From the NCBI RefSeq assembly GCF_000710775.1, contig NZ_JOJP01000001.1, forward strand, positions 4,760,232-4,824,231: a stretch of 64,000 bases of DNA, given 5' to 3'. Shown one piece after another: positions 9,713-19,075 of the stretch. The translations under genes were made by a program, and so were the position numbers. The DNA comes from Endozoicomonas elysicola (GTDB lineage: Bacteria; Pseudomonadota; Gammaproteobacteria; Pseudomonadales; Endozoicomonadaceae). Below the pieces are notes generated by a model, which was not told the origin of the DNA, searched no databases, and saw nothing but the letters and a program-made list of their open reading frames with translations. The stretch's first letter is position 1; each line of letters starts with the position of its first letter.

Positions 9713-10876
9713 ATGCAGCTATTGATCAAAGGCGCCGATGTTTTTGCTCCCGAAGCCCTCGGCCGAAAAGATATTCTGATTTCTAATGGCAAAATTCTGG
9801 CCATAGAAGAAAACATCAATGAATCCGGTCTGATTGGCCCTGTTGAAGTGATTGATGGTCAGGGCAAACTGGCTATCCCCGGTCTGGTTGATACCCATCA
9901 GCACTTTATTGGTGGTGGGGGCGAAGGTGGTTACCGAACCCGCACTCCGGAACTTACCCTGACCCAGCAAACCCTTAATGGTGTAACCACTGCACTTGGA
10001 TTACTGGGCACAGACTCACTCTCCCGGCATGTTGAAAGCCTTTACGCCAAAACCAAAGGGTTCAATGAAGAAGGCATCACCGCAGTGATGATTACTGGTG
10101 CTTACCACCTTCCATCCCCAACGATTACCGGTTCGGTACAACGGGATATTGCCTTTATTGACCCGGTCATCGGTGTAAAGCTGGCTGTTGCCGATCATCG
10201 TGGTCCGTTTGTCACCCGTGATGAACTGGGCCACTTGGTCAGTGAAGTACGGGTAGCCTCGTTGATTGCCAATAAGAAAGGCATCATCACGGTGCATACC
10301 GGTGCCGGAAAAGCCTGCCTTGATCAGGTTTTCGATATCCTTGAAGTGAGTGATTACCAGCCAGAACGTTTCGTGCCTACCCATATTAACCGTCCAGATA
10401 CCTGGGAATCTGCAGTAAGACTGGCGAAGATGGGTGCCTATATAGACGGCACAGGAATTCTTCATGACGATGGTGGAGCCGGGAAAATCACCTGTGCTGA
10501 TGCCACGCGGATGAGCATTGAAGAAGGTATTGAATCACGCTTTACCTTCAGTTCTGATGCCGGCGGTTCAATGCCAAAGTGGAATGAAAACCGTACCCGT
10601 ATCATCGGTATGGGCGTAGGTACTCCGGATTCCCTGCTGATCGAAGTTCGCAGAGGTGTTGAGAAAGGGTTAACCCTTTCCCAGATGCTGGCTCCTGTAA
10701 CCATCAACGCAGCCCATCAGATTGGTCTTGAAGACAGAAAAGGGCAGTTGCTGCCTGGTTTTGATGGTGATGTGGTTCTGCTGGATCAGGACTCACTGCA
10801 ACTGACCGATACCATCGCCAAAGGGCAGTGGATGGTTGCCAGTGGTGAAGCCATTGTTAAAGGGACGTTCGAATAA
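9713..10876 (+). CDS. iadA: Isoaspartyl (beta-aspartyl) dipeptidase
   Basis: IadA cleaves beta-aspartyl dipeptides formed by damage of Asp and Asn residues. It is a binuclear metal amidohydrolase. The 387 residues retain all ligands known from E. coli IadA, shifted by three to six positions: His62 and His64 in DTHQH, Glu71 after GGGG, Lys156 in VIGVKLAVADHR (the carboxylated bridging lysine), His195 in VHTGAG, His224 in PTHINR and Asp282 in SSDAGGS. It starts 12 bases after the second permease and ends the transporter operon, implying import followed by hydrolysis in the cytoplasm. E. coli uses an unrelated Ntn hydrolase, IaaA, beside its gsi genes. Confidence 0.96.
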   Translation: MQLLIKGADVFAPEALGRKDILISNGKILAIEENINESGLIGPVEVIDGQGKLAIPGLVDTHQHFIGGGGEGGYRTRTPELTLTQQTLNGVTTALGLLGTDSLSRHVESLYAKTKGFNEEGITAVMITGAYHLPSPTITGSVQRDIAFIDPVIGVKLAVADHRGPFVTRDELGHLVSEVRVASLIANKKGIITVHTGAGKACLDQVFDILEVSDYQPERFVPTHINRPDTWESAVRLAKMGAYIDGTGILHDDGGAGKITCADATRMSIEEGIESRFTFSSDAGGSMPKWNENRTRIIGMGVGTPDSLLIEVRRGVEKGLTLSQMLAPVTINAAHQIGLEDRKGQLLPGFDGDVVLLDQDSLQLTDTIAKGQWMVASGEAIVKGTFE

Positions 10877-10903
10877 ACAGGATTCTTTAAAGCATCTGAA
10901 TAA

Positions 10904-10968
10904 AACCACAAAGGCACCAGAACACACAGTTTAAACTTAGGCCTCTGTGTCTTGGTGCCTTTGTGGTT
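10904..10968. repeat. Long inverted repeat after iadA
   Basis: AACCACAAAGGCACCA at 10904-10919 is exactly complementary to 10953-10968, and partial pairing continues inward through the ACACA and TGTGT stretches. The structure follows the iadA stop by about 30 bases and could end transcription or protect the mRNA 3' end. No strong T-run follows, so intrinsic termination is uncertain. Repeats of the ACAAAGGCACAAAG type occur in many bacterial intergenic regions, and a looser relative lies near 26270. Confidence 0.75.
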
Positions 10969-11065
10969 AAAGAAAAGGATATGGACAAGCAAGTATCGCC
11001 TGTTTGGCAATCGAGGCGGATTGTGGGAGGATAGGTTTCTCGAAATAGAGAAGGTTACGTTGTTT

Positions 11066-11437
11066 ATGCCCCTCGCTCTCGAAGGCCCCCTGAAAGATCA
11101 CCCCAGGCTGACGCGTGAATACTTCACCGTTACCCGCATGATTGAGCTTTACTGCAAGCACAATCACCAGCACCCCACCCTGTGCAATGATTGCCTCTCA
11201 CTGCTGGCTTTCAGCAAGCGCCGCCTTGAGCGCTGCATCTATGGTGCTGAAAAACCCACCTGCGCTAACTGCAATGTCCACTGCTACAAGCCGGATCAAC
11301 GGCAACAAATTCGTGAAGTGATGAAGTGGGCTGGGCCTCGTCTGCTATTGAAGCACCCGGTGCTGACGATTCAGCATCTTATCGATGACCGAAAGACTGC
11401 CCCAGAACATCCTAAAAAGCAGAGAACGTTGAATTAG
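11066..11437 (+). CDS. ygbA: YgbA family protein (nitrosative-stress associated)
   Basis: A 123-residue cytoplasmic protein of the YgbA_NO family, which in enterobacteria is induced by nitric oxide through NsrR. The family signature is clear: LTREYFTVTRMIELYCKHNH, then a Cys-rich core with LCNDCLSLLAFSKRRLERC and PTCANCNVHCY, then REVMKWAGPRLLLKHPVLTIQHLID. The eight clustered cysteines suggest metal or FeS binding, which is inference. The ATG at 11066 was chosen because family similarity starts here. A TTG at 11060 closer to the GAAGG site is an alternative. I saw no NsrR site upstream. Repeat copy B begins five bases after the stop. Confidence 0.85.
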   Translation: MPLALEGPLKDHPRLTREYFTVTRMIELYCKHNHQHPTLCNDCLSLLAFSKRRLERCIYGAEKPTCANCNVHCYKPDQRQQIREVMKWAGPRLLLKHPVLTIQHLIDDRKTAPEHPKKQRTLN

Positions 11438-11441
11438 TTGA

Positions 11442-11606
11442 TAAGTAGCTAACCAGATGAAATCATATATTTCTGATTTCTTGTTCAGGCACTTTGCTGT
11501 GTTACAACTCCAGTCACATAGCTAGGGCTATGCTCCTTCCGTTGTGCCTTGCATAGTACCTGCTCAAGTAGCCAGAAATATTCGATTCCATATGGCCAGC
11601 TACTTA
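11442..11606. repeat. Palindromic repeat element, copy B
   Basis: A 165 bp element, the inverted counterpart of 6216-6381. Terminal repeats are TAAGTAGCTAACCAGATG on the left and CCATATGGCCAGCTACTTA on the right. The interior shares the GCTGTGTTACAACTCC, GCTATGCTCC and GTTGTGCCTTGCATAG blocks with copy A. Its right end overlaps the last codons of the flavoprotein gene that reads toward it: the TAG stop of that gene at 11600-11602 lies within the terminal repeat. Confidence 0.85.
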
Positions 11607-12841
11607 AACCTTGCCGGGCTGAATGGAGAGACATCAATAACCGGTTTTCCTCCACTGATAAGCTCGGCAATCAACCGCCCAGTTATAGCACCCATCCCAA
11701 CACCGGCATGACCATGACCAAAGGCAAACCAGAGACCAGGGTGTCTCGGTGCTTCGCCAATGACCGGCAGACCATCCGGCATGGAAGGTCGGCTGCCAAT
11801 CCAGACTTCTCCGACTGGATTACCCAGAGAAAAAACGTCGCGGGCATTATGGCTCGCCTGATAAAGCTGTTTTGAAACCGGCGGCGCATCGCGGGCAGAC
11901 AACTCAATACCGGTGGTCAGTCTCAAGCCGCTTTTCATTGGCGACATAACATAGCCGCCTTCCACATCATGAATCGGTCGACTCAACTGAAAGGCATCCG
12001 AAGGTTGGAAGTGCTGGTGATACCCTCGCTCAGCAGCCATGGGAAAGCGATAACCCAGCTTTTCACAGAGTTCCCCACTCCATGGGCCGAGTGCCAGCAC
12101 CACTATACGGCTTCTGATGTTTTCCCCATGGGTCTCAATCAGAAAGTTGTCACCCTCTCTGGTAATAGTTTGAGCAGATGCCTGAAAGAACTGACCACCG
12201 GAGGATTGAAAAGCTGTTACATAATCATTGATGACTTCGGAAAGGTCCTCAAATGAAGCGGTATCCCGGATCAAAACCCCTTTACGGAAACCAGAGGTGA
12301 TCGCCGGTTCCAGTTCCGAGATCCCCTCCGGATCGAAAATATCATATCGAATACCTAACCGGTCATAGTAATCTCTCTGGTATTGGACTGCCTGGAAGGA
12401 CGCCTCTTCCCGGTATAACCGGAGCCAGCCTTTTTCCAGAAGCAATTCCCGACAACCGGACATATCCAGCAGTTTCCTGTGCTCGGCAACGGCATACTGG
12501 AAGAGACTGTCCAGCCCCTTTACCGACGCTTCATAGCTAGACTGACTGTTTCGAACCAATAGATAATAGAGCCAGCGCCAGTAATGCGGTAGCTGACTCA
12601 AATGAACATGCACATTGGGGTGATTTTTTAACAGGGCCCCGGACAGGTGATGGGTTATATCCGATAAACTGAGCGGGAATACAGAACCACGATTAATGAG
12701 CCCGGCATTACCATATGAGGTTTCCATCCCGGGCGCTTTCCGGTCAACCAGTGTTACCTGGTAGCCAGTTTTCTGCAGATGGAGTGCAGAGCAAACACCC
12801 ACCATTCCGGCTCCAAGTACCACCGCACTTTTCCCCGCCAT
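11600..12841 (-). CDS. FAD-dependent oxidoreductase, DadA-like D-amino acid dehydrogenase
   Basis: A 413-residue flavoprotein of the DAO family, likely oxidising D-amino acids or similar amines and passing electrons to the respiratory chain. The N-terminal Rossmann motif VVLGAGMVGVCSALHLQKTGYQVTLVDR binds FAD. METSYGNAGLINRG and the C-terminal GSRPSMPDGLPVIGEAPRHPGLWFAFGHGHAGVGMGAITGRL match DadA relatives. Substrate is inferred from family. The ATG at 12841 has GAGG nine bases upstream and is preferred to the GTG six bases earlier. The last codon and stop fall inside repeat copy B, so the original C-terminus may have been trimmed or replaced by that insertion. Confidence 0.85.
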   Translation of the reverse strand: MAGKSAVVLGAGMVGVCSALHLQKTGYQVTLVDRKAPGMETSYGNAGLINRGSVFPLSLSDITHHLSGALLKNHPNVHVHLSQLPHYWRWLYYLLVRNSQSSYEASVKGLDSLFQYAVAEHRKLLDMSGCRELLLEKGWLRLYREEASFQAVQYQRDYYDRLGIRYDIFDPEGISELEPAITSGFRKGVLIRDTASFEDLSEVINDYVTAFQSSGGQFFQASAQTITREGDNFLIETHGENIRSRIVVLALGPWSGELCEKLGYRFPMAAERGYHQHFQPSDAFQLSRPIHDVEGGYVMSPMKSGLRLTTGIELSARDAPPVSKQLYQASHNARDVFSLGNPVGEVWIGSRPSMPDGLPVIGEAPRHPGLWFAFGHGHAGVGMGAITGRLIAELISGGKPVIDVSPFSPARFK

Positions 12842-12924
12842 GGCCACATACCTCGAACACTGAGTCAGTCAGATTAACTTATCATAATGAGATCAAAGTG
12901 CGATGTTTTCTGCGTGAAAACGCC

Positions 12925-13647
12925 TTATGCCGTTTGCCGGGTAGCCGTCACCACCAGTTCACGGATACAGACATTCTGCGGTTGCTGATAAACAAAGGAA
13001 ATACAGCGGGCAATATCTTCTGCAGTAATAACGCCTCCCATGCCATCTTTCCACTGTTCATAGCCATCCTTGATTTCACTGGATGTTGTATGACTCAGCA
13101 GCTCGGTTTCTACCGCTCCCGGTGCGATGGTTACCACCCGTACACTGTCGTCAGCCAGCTCTTCTCTTAGCGTTTCAGACAAACCATGCACTGCAAACTT
13201 GGTTCCACAATAGGCCATATGGTTTGGAAAGCCCTTAATACCAGCCACTGAACTGATATTAATAATGGTTCCCCCTTTTCGGGCTTTCATCTGACGAGCA
13301 ACGGCATAAATGCCATTCAGGACACCTTTGATATTCACATCAACCATCGCATCCCACTCGGCAGGGTCCTGTTCGTCGGCACGCCCCAGCTGCATTAGCC
13401 CTGCATTGTTGATAAGACAGTCCGTATCTCCGTAGCGAGACTCCGCCTCTTCGAGAGCCAGCTTCAAGGTATCACGATCCGTTACATCCACTCGCCGGCA
13501 AAGTGCATCCGGAAGATCCAGAGCCTCCAAACGCTCAACCCTTCTGGCCAGTAATAACAATGGATGCCCAAGTTGACTCATGGCCCTGGCAACCGCTTCA
13601 CCGATACCAGAGCTGGCTCCGGTAATCACGACCAATGGCTTATTCAT
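12925..13647 (-). CDS. Short-chain dehydrogenase/reductase
   Basis: A 240-residue classical SDR that should bind NAD(P)H and act in the cytoplasm on an unknown carbonyl or alcohol. The cofactor motif TGASSGIG is at residues 10-17, NNAG near 80, the catalytic Ser in IINISSVAG, and the catalytic YxxxK as YCGTK near residue 147. RR after the second strand (LLLARRVERLEAL) suggests NADPH preference, as in YdfG-like serine or 3-hydroxy-acid dehydrogenases. That substrate guess is weak. It ends 84 bases upstream of the DadA-like gene on the same strand and may be co-transcribed with it. Confidence 0.88.
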   Translation of the reverse strand: MNKPLVVITGASSGIGEAVARAMSQLGHPLLLLARRVERLEALDLPDALCRRVDVTDRDTLKLALEEAESRYGDTDCLINNAGLMQLGRADEQDPAEWDAMVDVNIKGVLNGIYAVARQMKARKGGTIINISSVAGIKGFPNHMAYCGTKFAVHGLSETLREELADDSVRVVTIAPGAVETELLSHTTSSEIKDGYEQWKDGMGGVITAEDIARCISFVYQQPQNVCIRELVVTATRQTA

Positions 13648-14074
13648 GGCGGGACTCCTGCGGGAGTATATCCTGAGGTTTCAGTCCACCAGCGTGTGGT
13701 GAACCCGAGTATCTGTATTTAAAGAACAGATAGTTAAGATAGCTGATCTGAAACGGCTGATTGATGAGGATATATCAGGCATTGTTTGTTATTCGGTATC
13801 CTCCAACTTCATTACAGCCATCACTACATGCATCCTGCCTGTTGTGGCGTTATAATCCCCGCCTCCTGAGCCAAGGCTGTTCAATTAAGGCCTGATGAGT
13901 CTTCCGGAAAAAGCACCCAAATCGGTTACCGGCTTATCGTTATTCGATTTGCGTCTTTAAACGTCATTTATCTGCTTTTTTCGGGAATATATACTTGACG
14001 CCTTCCATCAGGTATCCAACCGCATTTTTGATCGGCCGGCTCTTTAAAAGTCAGGCATTGCAGCAGGGAAACCA
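13648..14074. other. Intergenic region upstream of rnfA
   Basis: This 427 bp gap divides the leftward SDR gene from the rightward rnf operon and must carry both promoters. A TATAAT hexamer at 13851-13856 could be a -10 box, but no good -35 hexamer was found at 16-18 bp spacing. AGGGA lies about six bases before the rnfA ATG at 14075. No gene or repeat was seen. Confidence 0.5.
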
Positions 14075-14659
14075 ATGAGCGAACTGATACTGATTCTGGT
14101 CAGCGCCATACTGGTCAACAACTTTGTACTGGTCCAATTCCTTGGACTCTGCCCCTTTATGGGCGTTTCCAACAAACTGGAATCGGCCATGGGCATGTCA
14201 ATGGCCACCACTTTTGTACTCACACTGGCCTCTATCTGCAGCTATTTAACGTACAAGTACATCCTGCTGCCACTGAACCTGGAATTTCTGAAGACTATCT
14301 CATTCATTCTGGTGATTGCCGTGGTGGTGCAATTCACCGAGATGGTGGTACGCAAAACCAGTCCGCTGCTGCATAAGGTGCTGGGCGTCTTCCTGCCACT
14401 GATCACCACCAACTGTGCGGTACTTGGGGTTGCCCTGCTGAACACCAACCGTATGGACAGCTCACTGGTGGATTCGGCCACCTACGGTTTTGGAGCTGCG
14501 GCCGGCTTTTCCCTGGTACTGGTGCTGTTTTCTGCCATGCGTGAGCGCATCGCCGCTGCGGATGTACCAACACCATTCAGAGGGGCAGCCATTGGTATGA
14601 TCAGCGCAGGCCTGATGTCGCTGGCATTTATGGGCTTCACCGGGCTGATCAAACTGTGA
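14075..14659 (+). CDS. rnfA: Rnf electron transport complex subunit A
   Basis: An integral membrane subunit of the Rnf complex, which couples electron flow between NADH and ferredoxin to an ion gradient. The 194 residues (193 in E. coli RsxA) form six membrane segments. Hallmarks are [20 protein letters not shown] near the N-terminus and the matching [15 protein letters not shown] half-repeat. The two Cys-containing segments hold the membrane FeS cluster shared with RnfE, its paralogue. It is the first gene of a six-gene operon and is preceded by AGGGA. Confidence 0.97.
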   Translation: MSELILILVSAILVNNFVLVQFLGLCPFMGVSNKLESAMGMSMATTFVLTLASICSYLTYKYILLPLNLEFLKTISFILVIAVVVQFTEMVVRKTSPLLHKVLGVFLPLITTNCAVLGVALLNTNRMDSSLVDSATYGFGAAAGFSLVLVLFSAMRERIAAADVPTPFRGAAIGMISAGLMSLAFMGFTGLIKL

Positions 14660-14730
14660 GCGCAGGATTTCGAGCAATGATGAGAAATGCCAGACGACAT
14701 AAAAAGCTGAAGGAGCGGTTGCGCTAGTCC

Positions 14731-15321
14731 ATGGAAATTGTTCTTTACGCTATTGGAGCCCTTCTGGCTCTCGCCCTGATTTTCGGGGCCATTCTCGGTT
14801 TTGCTTCTATCCGCTTCAAGGTGGAAGGCAACCCGATTGTTGACCAGATTAATGAAATTCTGCCTCAAACTCAGTGCGGTCAGTGTGGCTATCCCGGCTG
14901 TCGCCCTTATGCGGAAGCCATTGCTAATGGTGATGCCATTAATAAGTGCCCTCCCGGCGGGCAGGCAACCATCAACACGCTGGCCGACCTGCTGGATGTC
15001 GAGCCTGAACCGCTGGATGCTGAGCATGGGCAGGAGTCGGTCACGAAAGTTGCGTTTATTCGAGAAGCGGAGTGCATCGGCTGTACCAAGTGCATTCAGG
15101 CCTGTCCTGTAGATGCCATTCTTGGTGCTGCCAAACAGATGCATACGGTTATCTCTGATGAGTGCACCGGCTGCGACCTCTGTGTTGAGCCCTGCCCTGT
15201 TGACTGCATCGAAATGCGCCCTGTGGATATCACGGTCAGAACGTGGAGCTGGGAGTTGCCCCAGCCGAATCACGGAAAGGCTGGTTTGATTGCCACTGAT
15301 CGCAGGGGGCAAACCGTATGA
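14731..15321 (+). CDS. rnfB: Rnf electron transport complex subunit B (ferredoxin-like)
   Basis: A membrane-anchored iron-sulphur subunit of 196 residues. An N-terminal helix ([20 protein letters not shown]) is followed by the 4Fe-4S domain [16 protein letters not shown] with its fourth Cys in NKCPPGG. Two ferredoxin clusters follow, [16 protein letters not shown] and [16 protein letters not shown]. It receives electrons and passes them to RnfC or the membrane core. It starts 71 bases after rnfA, and its last four bases overlap rnfC (ATGA), pointing to coupled translation. Confidence 0.97.
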   Translation: MEIVLYAIGALLALALIFGAILGFASIRFKVEGNPIVDQINEILPQTQCGQCGYPGCRPYAEAIANGDAINKCPPGGQATINTLADLLDVEPEPLDAEHGQESVTKVAFIREAECIGCTKCIQACPVDAILGAAKQMHTVISDECTGCDLCVEPCPVDCIEMRPVDITVRTWSWELPQPNHGKAGLIATDRRGQTV

Positions 15322-17933
15322 ACGCAATAGCAAAAAGCCCAGCCCCTCAACACTTAGACACCCAAAGCCATGTTTCCAGGAGCCAGGTGATCGCAAGTTC
15401 TGAACGTAAAATCTGGCCGCTGACCGGTGGGGTCCACCCTGAAGAAAACAAGCATCAGTCAACCGGCTGCCCTGTCAGTGTTCCGCCTCTGCCCAAAACA
15501 CTGGTTCTGCCATTATCTCAGCACGCCGGCGCGCCCGCTGATCCGATTATCAGCGTTGGGGACCAAGTACTCAAAGGTCAGATGATTGCCAAAGCGTCCG
15601 GCTTTGTCAGCGCCGCTTTGCATGCACCCACCTCGGGCATTATTACGGCCATTGAGAACCGCCCAATTCCTCACGCCTCAGGCATGTATGACCTGTGCAT
15701 CATTCTGGACACCGATGGGCAGGATCAATGGTGTGAACTGGCTCCAGTAGCGGATTATCGTCAGCTGTCGTCTGAAGAGCTGGTAGAGAAAGTTCGTAAT
15801 GCCGGTATCAGCGGCATGGGTGGCGCGGGTTTCCCAACCGCCATCAAACTGGCTCCCAACACAACAATCAACACGCTGATTCTCAATGGTACGGAGTGTG
15901 AACCCTATATTACCGCTGACGATATGCTCATGCGGGAAAAGGCGGAAGCGGTTATTCAGGGAGCAGAAATCCTTCAATACATGCTGGGTGCCCAAGAGTG
16001 CCTGATCGGTATTGAAGACAATAAACCGGAAGCCATCTCTGCGATGCGAAAAGCAGCGACCGGAAAGAATATATACATCGTCGTTTTCCCAACCATCTAC
16101 CCTTCCGGTGGTGAAAAACAGCTGATCCAGATCCTTACCGGTCAGGAGGTACCATCTGGAAAGCTGCCTGCAGATCTGGGCATGGTGGTCCAGAACGTGG
16201 GAACCGCCGTTTCGGTCAAAGAAGCCATTCTCGAAGGCAAGCCGCTGATCTCTCGCATCACCACGCTCACCGGCGATGCACTGGCAACGCCACAAAATGT
16301 AGACGCATTAATCGGTACACTGGCGGAAGACCTGCTGCACTACGCTGCCCTTAAAGAGTCCGAGCTAGCGACACTGGTGTTTGGCGGCCCCATGATGGGC
16401 TTCAGCGTGGACCGCATGGATATCCCGGTGATCAAAACATCAAACTGCCTGATTGCCGCGACTCAGGATGAGTTTCCAGACGCACCGGATGCCCAGGCCT
16501 GTATCCGTTGTGGGCATTGTGCAGAGGCGTGCCCATCGTCATTACTGCCTCAACAGCTCTACTGGCATGCCAAGGCTGAGAACCATGAGCAGCTTATGCA
16601 CCACAACCTGTTTGACTGCATTGAGTGTGGTGCCTGCTCCTTCGTCTGCCCGTCGTCTATTCCACTGGTTCAGTATTACCGGGCATCCAAAGGAGCTATT
16701 CGAACCCAGGAAGCCAAGCACGCCAAATCCGAGCGATCTAAACAGCGCTACGAAGGTCGCCTGGCCCGACTGGAACAGGAAAAAGCAGAGAAAGAAGCCA
16801 AACGTAAAGCCAATGCCGAGCGGGCTGCAAAACTGAAGGCCGCCAAGGCAGCAGAAAACACCGAGAGCGATGCCAAAGCAGAAGAAGACCCAATCCAAGC
16901 CGCCATTGCCCGGGCAAAAGCACGAAAGGCAGCCGCTGCTGCAGGGTCTTCTGAATCTACACCTGCCAGACAAGAGCCTTCGGCGCCCAGTCAACAGCTT
17001 TCAGCCAAACAGAAAGAACTGAAAGTTCAACTGTCTATGGCCAAAGCCCAGGCCAAAAAGACGGAAAGAGCGCTTGCGGCTGCAGAAGCCTCTGGCAATG
17101 GGGATATTGAACAACTGAAGTCTAACCTTCAGATGTTGAATGATCAGGTCACCAAGCTTCAGCAGTCATTTGACGAAAGCGCTCAATCTGATGCTGCTAA
17201 TGACAGTAATAAAAACAAATCAGCCAAACCGGTACTCTCTGACGATGAGAAGAAACGCAAGGTTGAACTGGCCATGGCCAAAGCTGCTTTGAAAAAAGCA
17301 GAGCGAGCACTGGCAGAAGCAGTTGAAAGCAACAATGAGAGCACAGAGTCTTTTCAGCAAGCCGTCGATGAGTGTCAGGCGAAAATCAAGAGCCTTGAAG
17401 TCGTCGTTTTAGCCCCTCCGGCAGAAACGGCGATAACACCTTCCGCTGATGCAAAACCATCAGCAAAAAAGGCCAAAGCTCCACTAAGCGATGAAGCCAA
17501 AAAGCTTAAGATTGAGTCGGCCATGGCCAATGCAGCCGTTAAAAAGCTTCAGCGAGCCATCACCAGTGCCAGTGACGATGAGCTGGAGACACTGAAACAG
17601 CAACTGGTAGAAGCCCAGCAAAAAGCAGCTGAAATGCAGCAGGCGCTGGATAATCTTACCAACGGCAATGTAGGAGAAGCAGCAGTAGAGTCTTCAGTCA
17701 GCGAAACACCCTCTGCAGGTGTCAGTGCATCCGCTAAAAAGGCCAAAGCCCCATTAAGCGATGAAGCCAAGAAGCTGAAAATCGAGTCGGCCATGGCCAA
17801 TGCTGCGGTAAAAAAACTTCAGCGAGCGATCGCCAGTGCCGGTGAAGATGAACTGGATACGCTGAAACAACAGCTGGCAGAAGCAGAGCAAAAGGCGGCG
17901 GACATGAAGCAGGCTCTGGAGATACTTTCATGA
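15318..17933 (+). CDS. rnfC: Rnf electron transport complex subunit C, long repetitive tail
   Basis: The peripheral subunit that oxidises or reduces NAD(H) with FMN. It is related to the 51 kDa subunit of complex I. The 871 residues include a conserved core of about 470: the NAD/FMN site [13 protein letters not shown] near residue 170, [12 protein letters not shown], and two 4Fe-4S motifs starting at Cys395 ([12 protein letters not shown]) and Cys434 ([12 protein letters not shown]). The remaining 400 residues are Ala/Lys/Glu-rich, predicted coiled coil, built of four tandem modules (see 16998-17930). E. coli RsxC is 740 residues and also has a repetitive tail, so the tail itself is normal but this one is long. 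It is translationally coupled to rnfB. Confidence 0.96.
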   Translation: MNAIAKSPAPQHLDTQSHVSRSQVIASSERKIWPLTGGVHPEENKHQSTGCPVSVPPLPKTLVLPLSQHAGAPADPIISVGDQVLKGQMIAKASGFVSAALHAPTSGIITAIENRPIPHASGMYDLCIILDTDGQDQWCELAPVADYRQLSSEELVEKVRNAGISGMGGAGFPTAIKLAPNTTINTLILNGTECEPYITADDMLMREKAEAVIQGAEILQYMLGAQECLIGIEDNKPEAISAMRKAATGKNIYIVVFPTIYPSGGEKQLIQILTGQEVPSGKLPADLGMVVQNVGTAVSVKEAILEGKPLISRITTLTGDALATPQNVDALIGTLAEDLLHYAALKESELATLVFGGPMMGFSVDRMDIPVIKTSNCLIAATQDEFPDAPDAQACIRCGHCAEACPSSLLPQQLYWHAKAENHEQLMHHNLFDCIECGACSFVCPSSIPLVQYYRASKGAIRTQEAKHAKSERSKQRYEGRLARLEQEKAEKEAKRKANAERAAKLKAAKAAENTESDAKAEEDPIQAAIARAKARKAAAAAGSSESTPARQEPSAPSQQLSAKQKELKVQLSMAKAQAKKTERALAAAEASGNGDIEQLKSNLQMLNDQVTKLQQSFDESAQSDAANDSNKNKSAKPVLSDDEKKRKVELAMAKAALKKAERALAEAVESNNESTESFQQAVDECQAKIKSLEVVVLAPPAETAITPSADAKPSAKKAKAPLSDEAKKLKIESAMANAAVKKLQRAITSASDDELETLKQQLVEAQQKAAEMQQALDNLTNGNVGEAAVESSVSETPSAGVSASAKKAKAPLSDEAKKLKIESAMANAAVKKLQRAIASAGEDELDTLKQQLAEAEQKAADMKQALEILS
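16998..17930 (+). repeat. Four tandem coiled-coil modules in the RnfC tail
   Basis: Each module opens with LSxxxKxxKxxxxMAxAxxKKxxRA. The opening Leu codons fall at 16998, 17235, 17484 and 17754, giving periods of 237, 249 and 270 bases. Modules 3 and 4 are the most alike: both read [17 protein letters not shown] and then [14 protein letters not shown]. They also match closely at DNA level, so they look like the latest duplication. The array is in frame throughout and could expand or contract by recombination. Confidence 0.9.
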
Positions 17934-17989
17934 CCAGCAGCCTTGAACTAAATAAGCACGAGAAAGACACACAAGAGCGGAATCGTTGA

Positions 17990-19072
17990 ATGGCTTTGAT
18001 TAACAGCAGATCATCCATCAGCCAGAGGGGAAGAGAGACCTCACCCCACACGCTGGGACAAAACAGCACTCAGCGAGTCATGAATCTGGTGATCATGGCC
18101 ACCATCCCCGGCCTGATCGCACAAACGGTCTTTTTTGGCTGGGGCACACTGATCAATGTTCTCTGGTGTTCCCTGATCGCAATGGGCTGTGAAGCGGCAG
18201 TGGTATCACTGCGCAAACGGTCTGTGAGTTTCTATTTGAGTGATTGCAGCGCCCTGGTAACCGGTTTACTGCTGGGGCTGGCGCTGCCACCTTTCGCACC
18301 CTGGTGGCTGTCACTGGTCGCAGTCTCCTTCGGTATGGTCATCGGCAAACACCTCTATGGAGGCCTGGGTCAGAACCCCTTTAACCCGGCCATGCTGGGC
18401 TATGTTCTGGTACTGATCTCGTTTCCACAGGAGATGACCACCTGGCTTCCACCACTAGGGCTGGAAGGCCATAACAACAGTCTGACCGATGCACTGTTCA
18501 CCATTTTCCCCTTGGGGCAAGGTGTCAGTGTTGATGCCATCAGCATGGCCACCCCACTGGATGTGTTGAGGGAAAACAAAAGTCTGACCATAAACGAGTT
18601 GTGGGAAGCCAACCCGGTATTTGATGGACTGGCCGGTCGTGGCTGGATGTGGGTTAACCTGGCCTATCTGGCCGGCGGTGTCTTCCTTATCTGGCGGAAA
18701 GTATTCACCTGGCATGCCCCTGTTGGAATGCTGGCCGCCATTGCAGTGATGGCAACCCTTTTCTGGAGCGGTACCGGGTCAGACAGTCATGGCTCCCCAC
18801 TGTTCCACCTGCTCAGTGGGGCCACCATGCTGGGTGCATTTTTCATCATTACGGACCCGGTCAGTGGTGCAACCAGTAACCGTGGTCGCCTGATTTTTGG
18901 TGCAGGTGTCGGCGTGATGGTGTACGTGATCCGTGCCTGGGGTGGTTATCCGGACGGTGTCGCCTTTGCTACGTTGCTGATGAATATGGCAGCCCCCACC
19001 ATCGACTATTACACCCAGCCACGCACGTATGGCCATCGCAAGGCCAATAAAGGCCTGCCAAAGAAGGACTGA
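17990..19072 (+). CDS. rnfD: Rnf electron transport complex subunit D
   Basis: An integral membrane flavoprotein of 360 residues (352 in E. coli RsxD) with about nine membrane segments. The covalent FMN site is recognisable as DPVSGATSNRGRL near residue 290, where the Thr carries FMN through a phosphoester bond. FGMVIGKHLYGGLGQNPFNPAMLGYV is the NqrB/RnfD signature. The first 30 residues (NSRSSISQRGRETSPHT) are an additional polar leader before the usual start of similarity at QRVMNLVIMATIPGL. The gene starts 56 bases after rnfC. Confidence 0.96.
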   Translation: MALINSRSSISQRGRETSPHTLGQNSTQRVMNLVIMATIPGLIAQTVFFGWGTLINVLWCSLIAMGCEAAVVSLRKRSVSFYLSDCSALVTGLLLGLALPPFAPWWLSLVAVSFGMVIGKHLYGGLGQNPFNPAMLGYVLVLISFPQEMTTWLPPLGLEGHNNSLTDALFTIFPLGQGVSVDAISMATPLDVLRENKSLTINELWEANPVFDGLAGRGWMWVNLAYLAGGVFLIWRKVFTWHAPVGMLAAIAVMATLFWSGTGSDSHGSPLFHLLSGATMLGAFFIITDPVSGATSNRGRLIFGAGVGVMVYVIRAWGGYPDGVAFATLLMNMAAPTIDYYTQPRTYGHRKANKGLPKKD

Positions 19073-19075
19073 ATT

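Noticed and set aside
14482-15462. 326-codon minus-strand frame across rnfA, rnfB and rnfC
   Set aside because: Antisense to three certain genes with no recognisable family.
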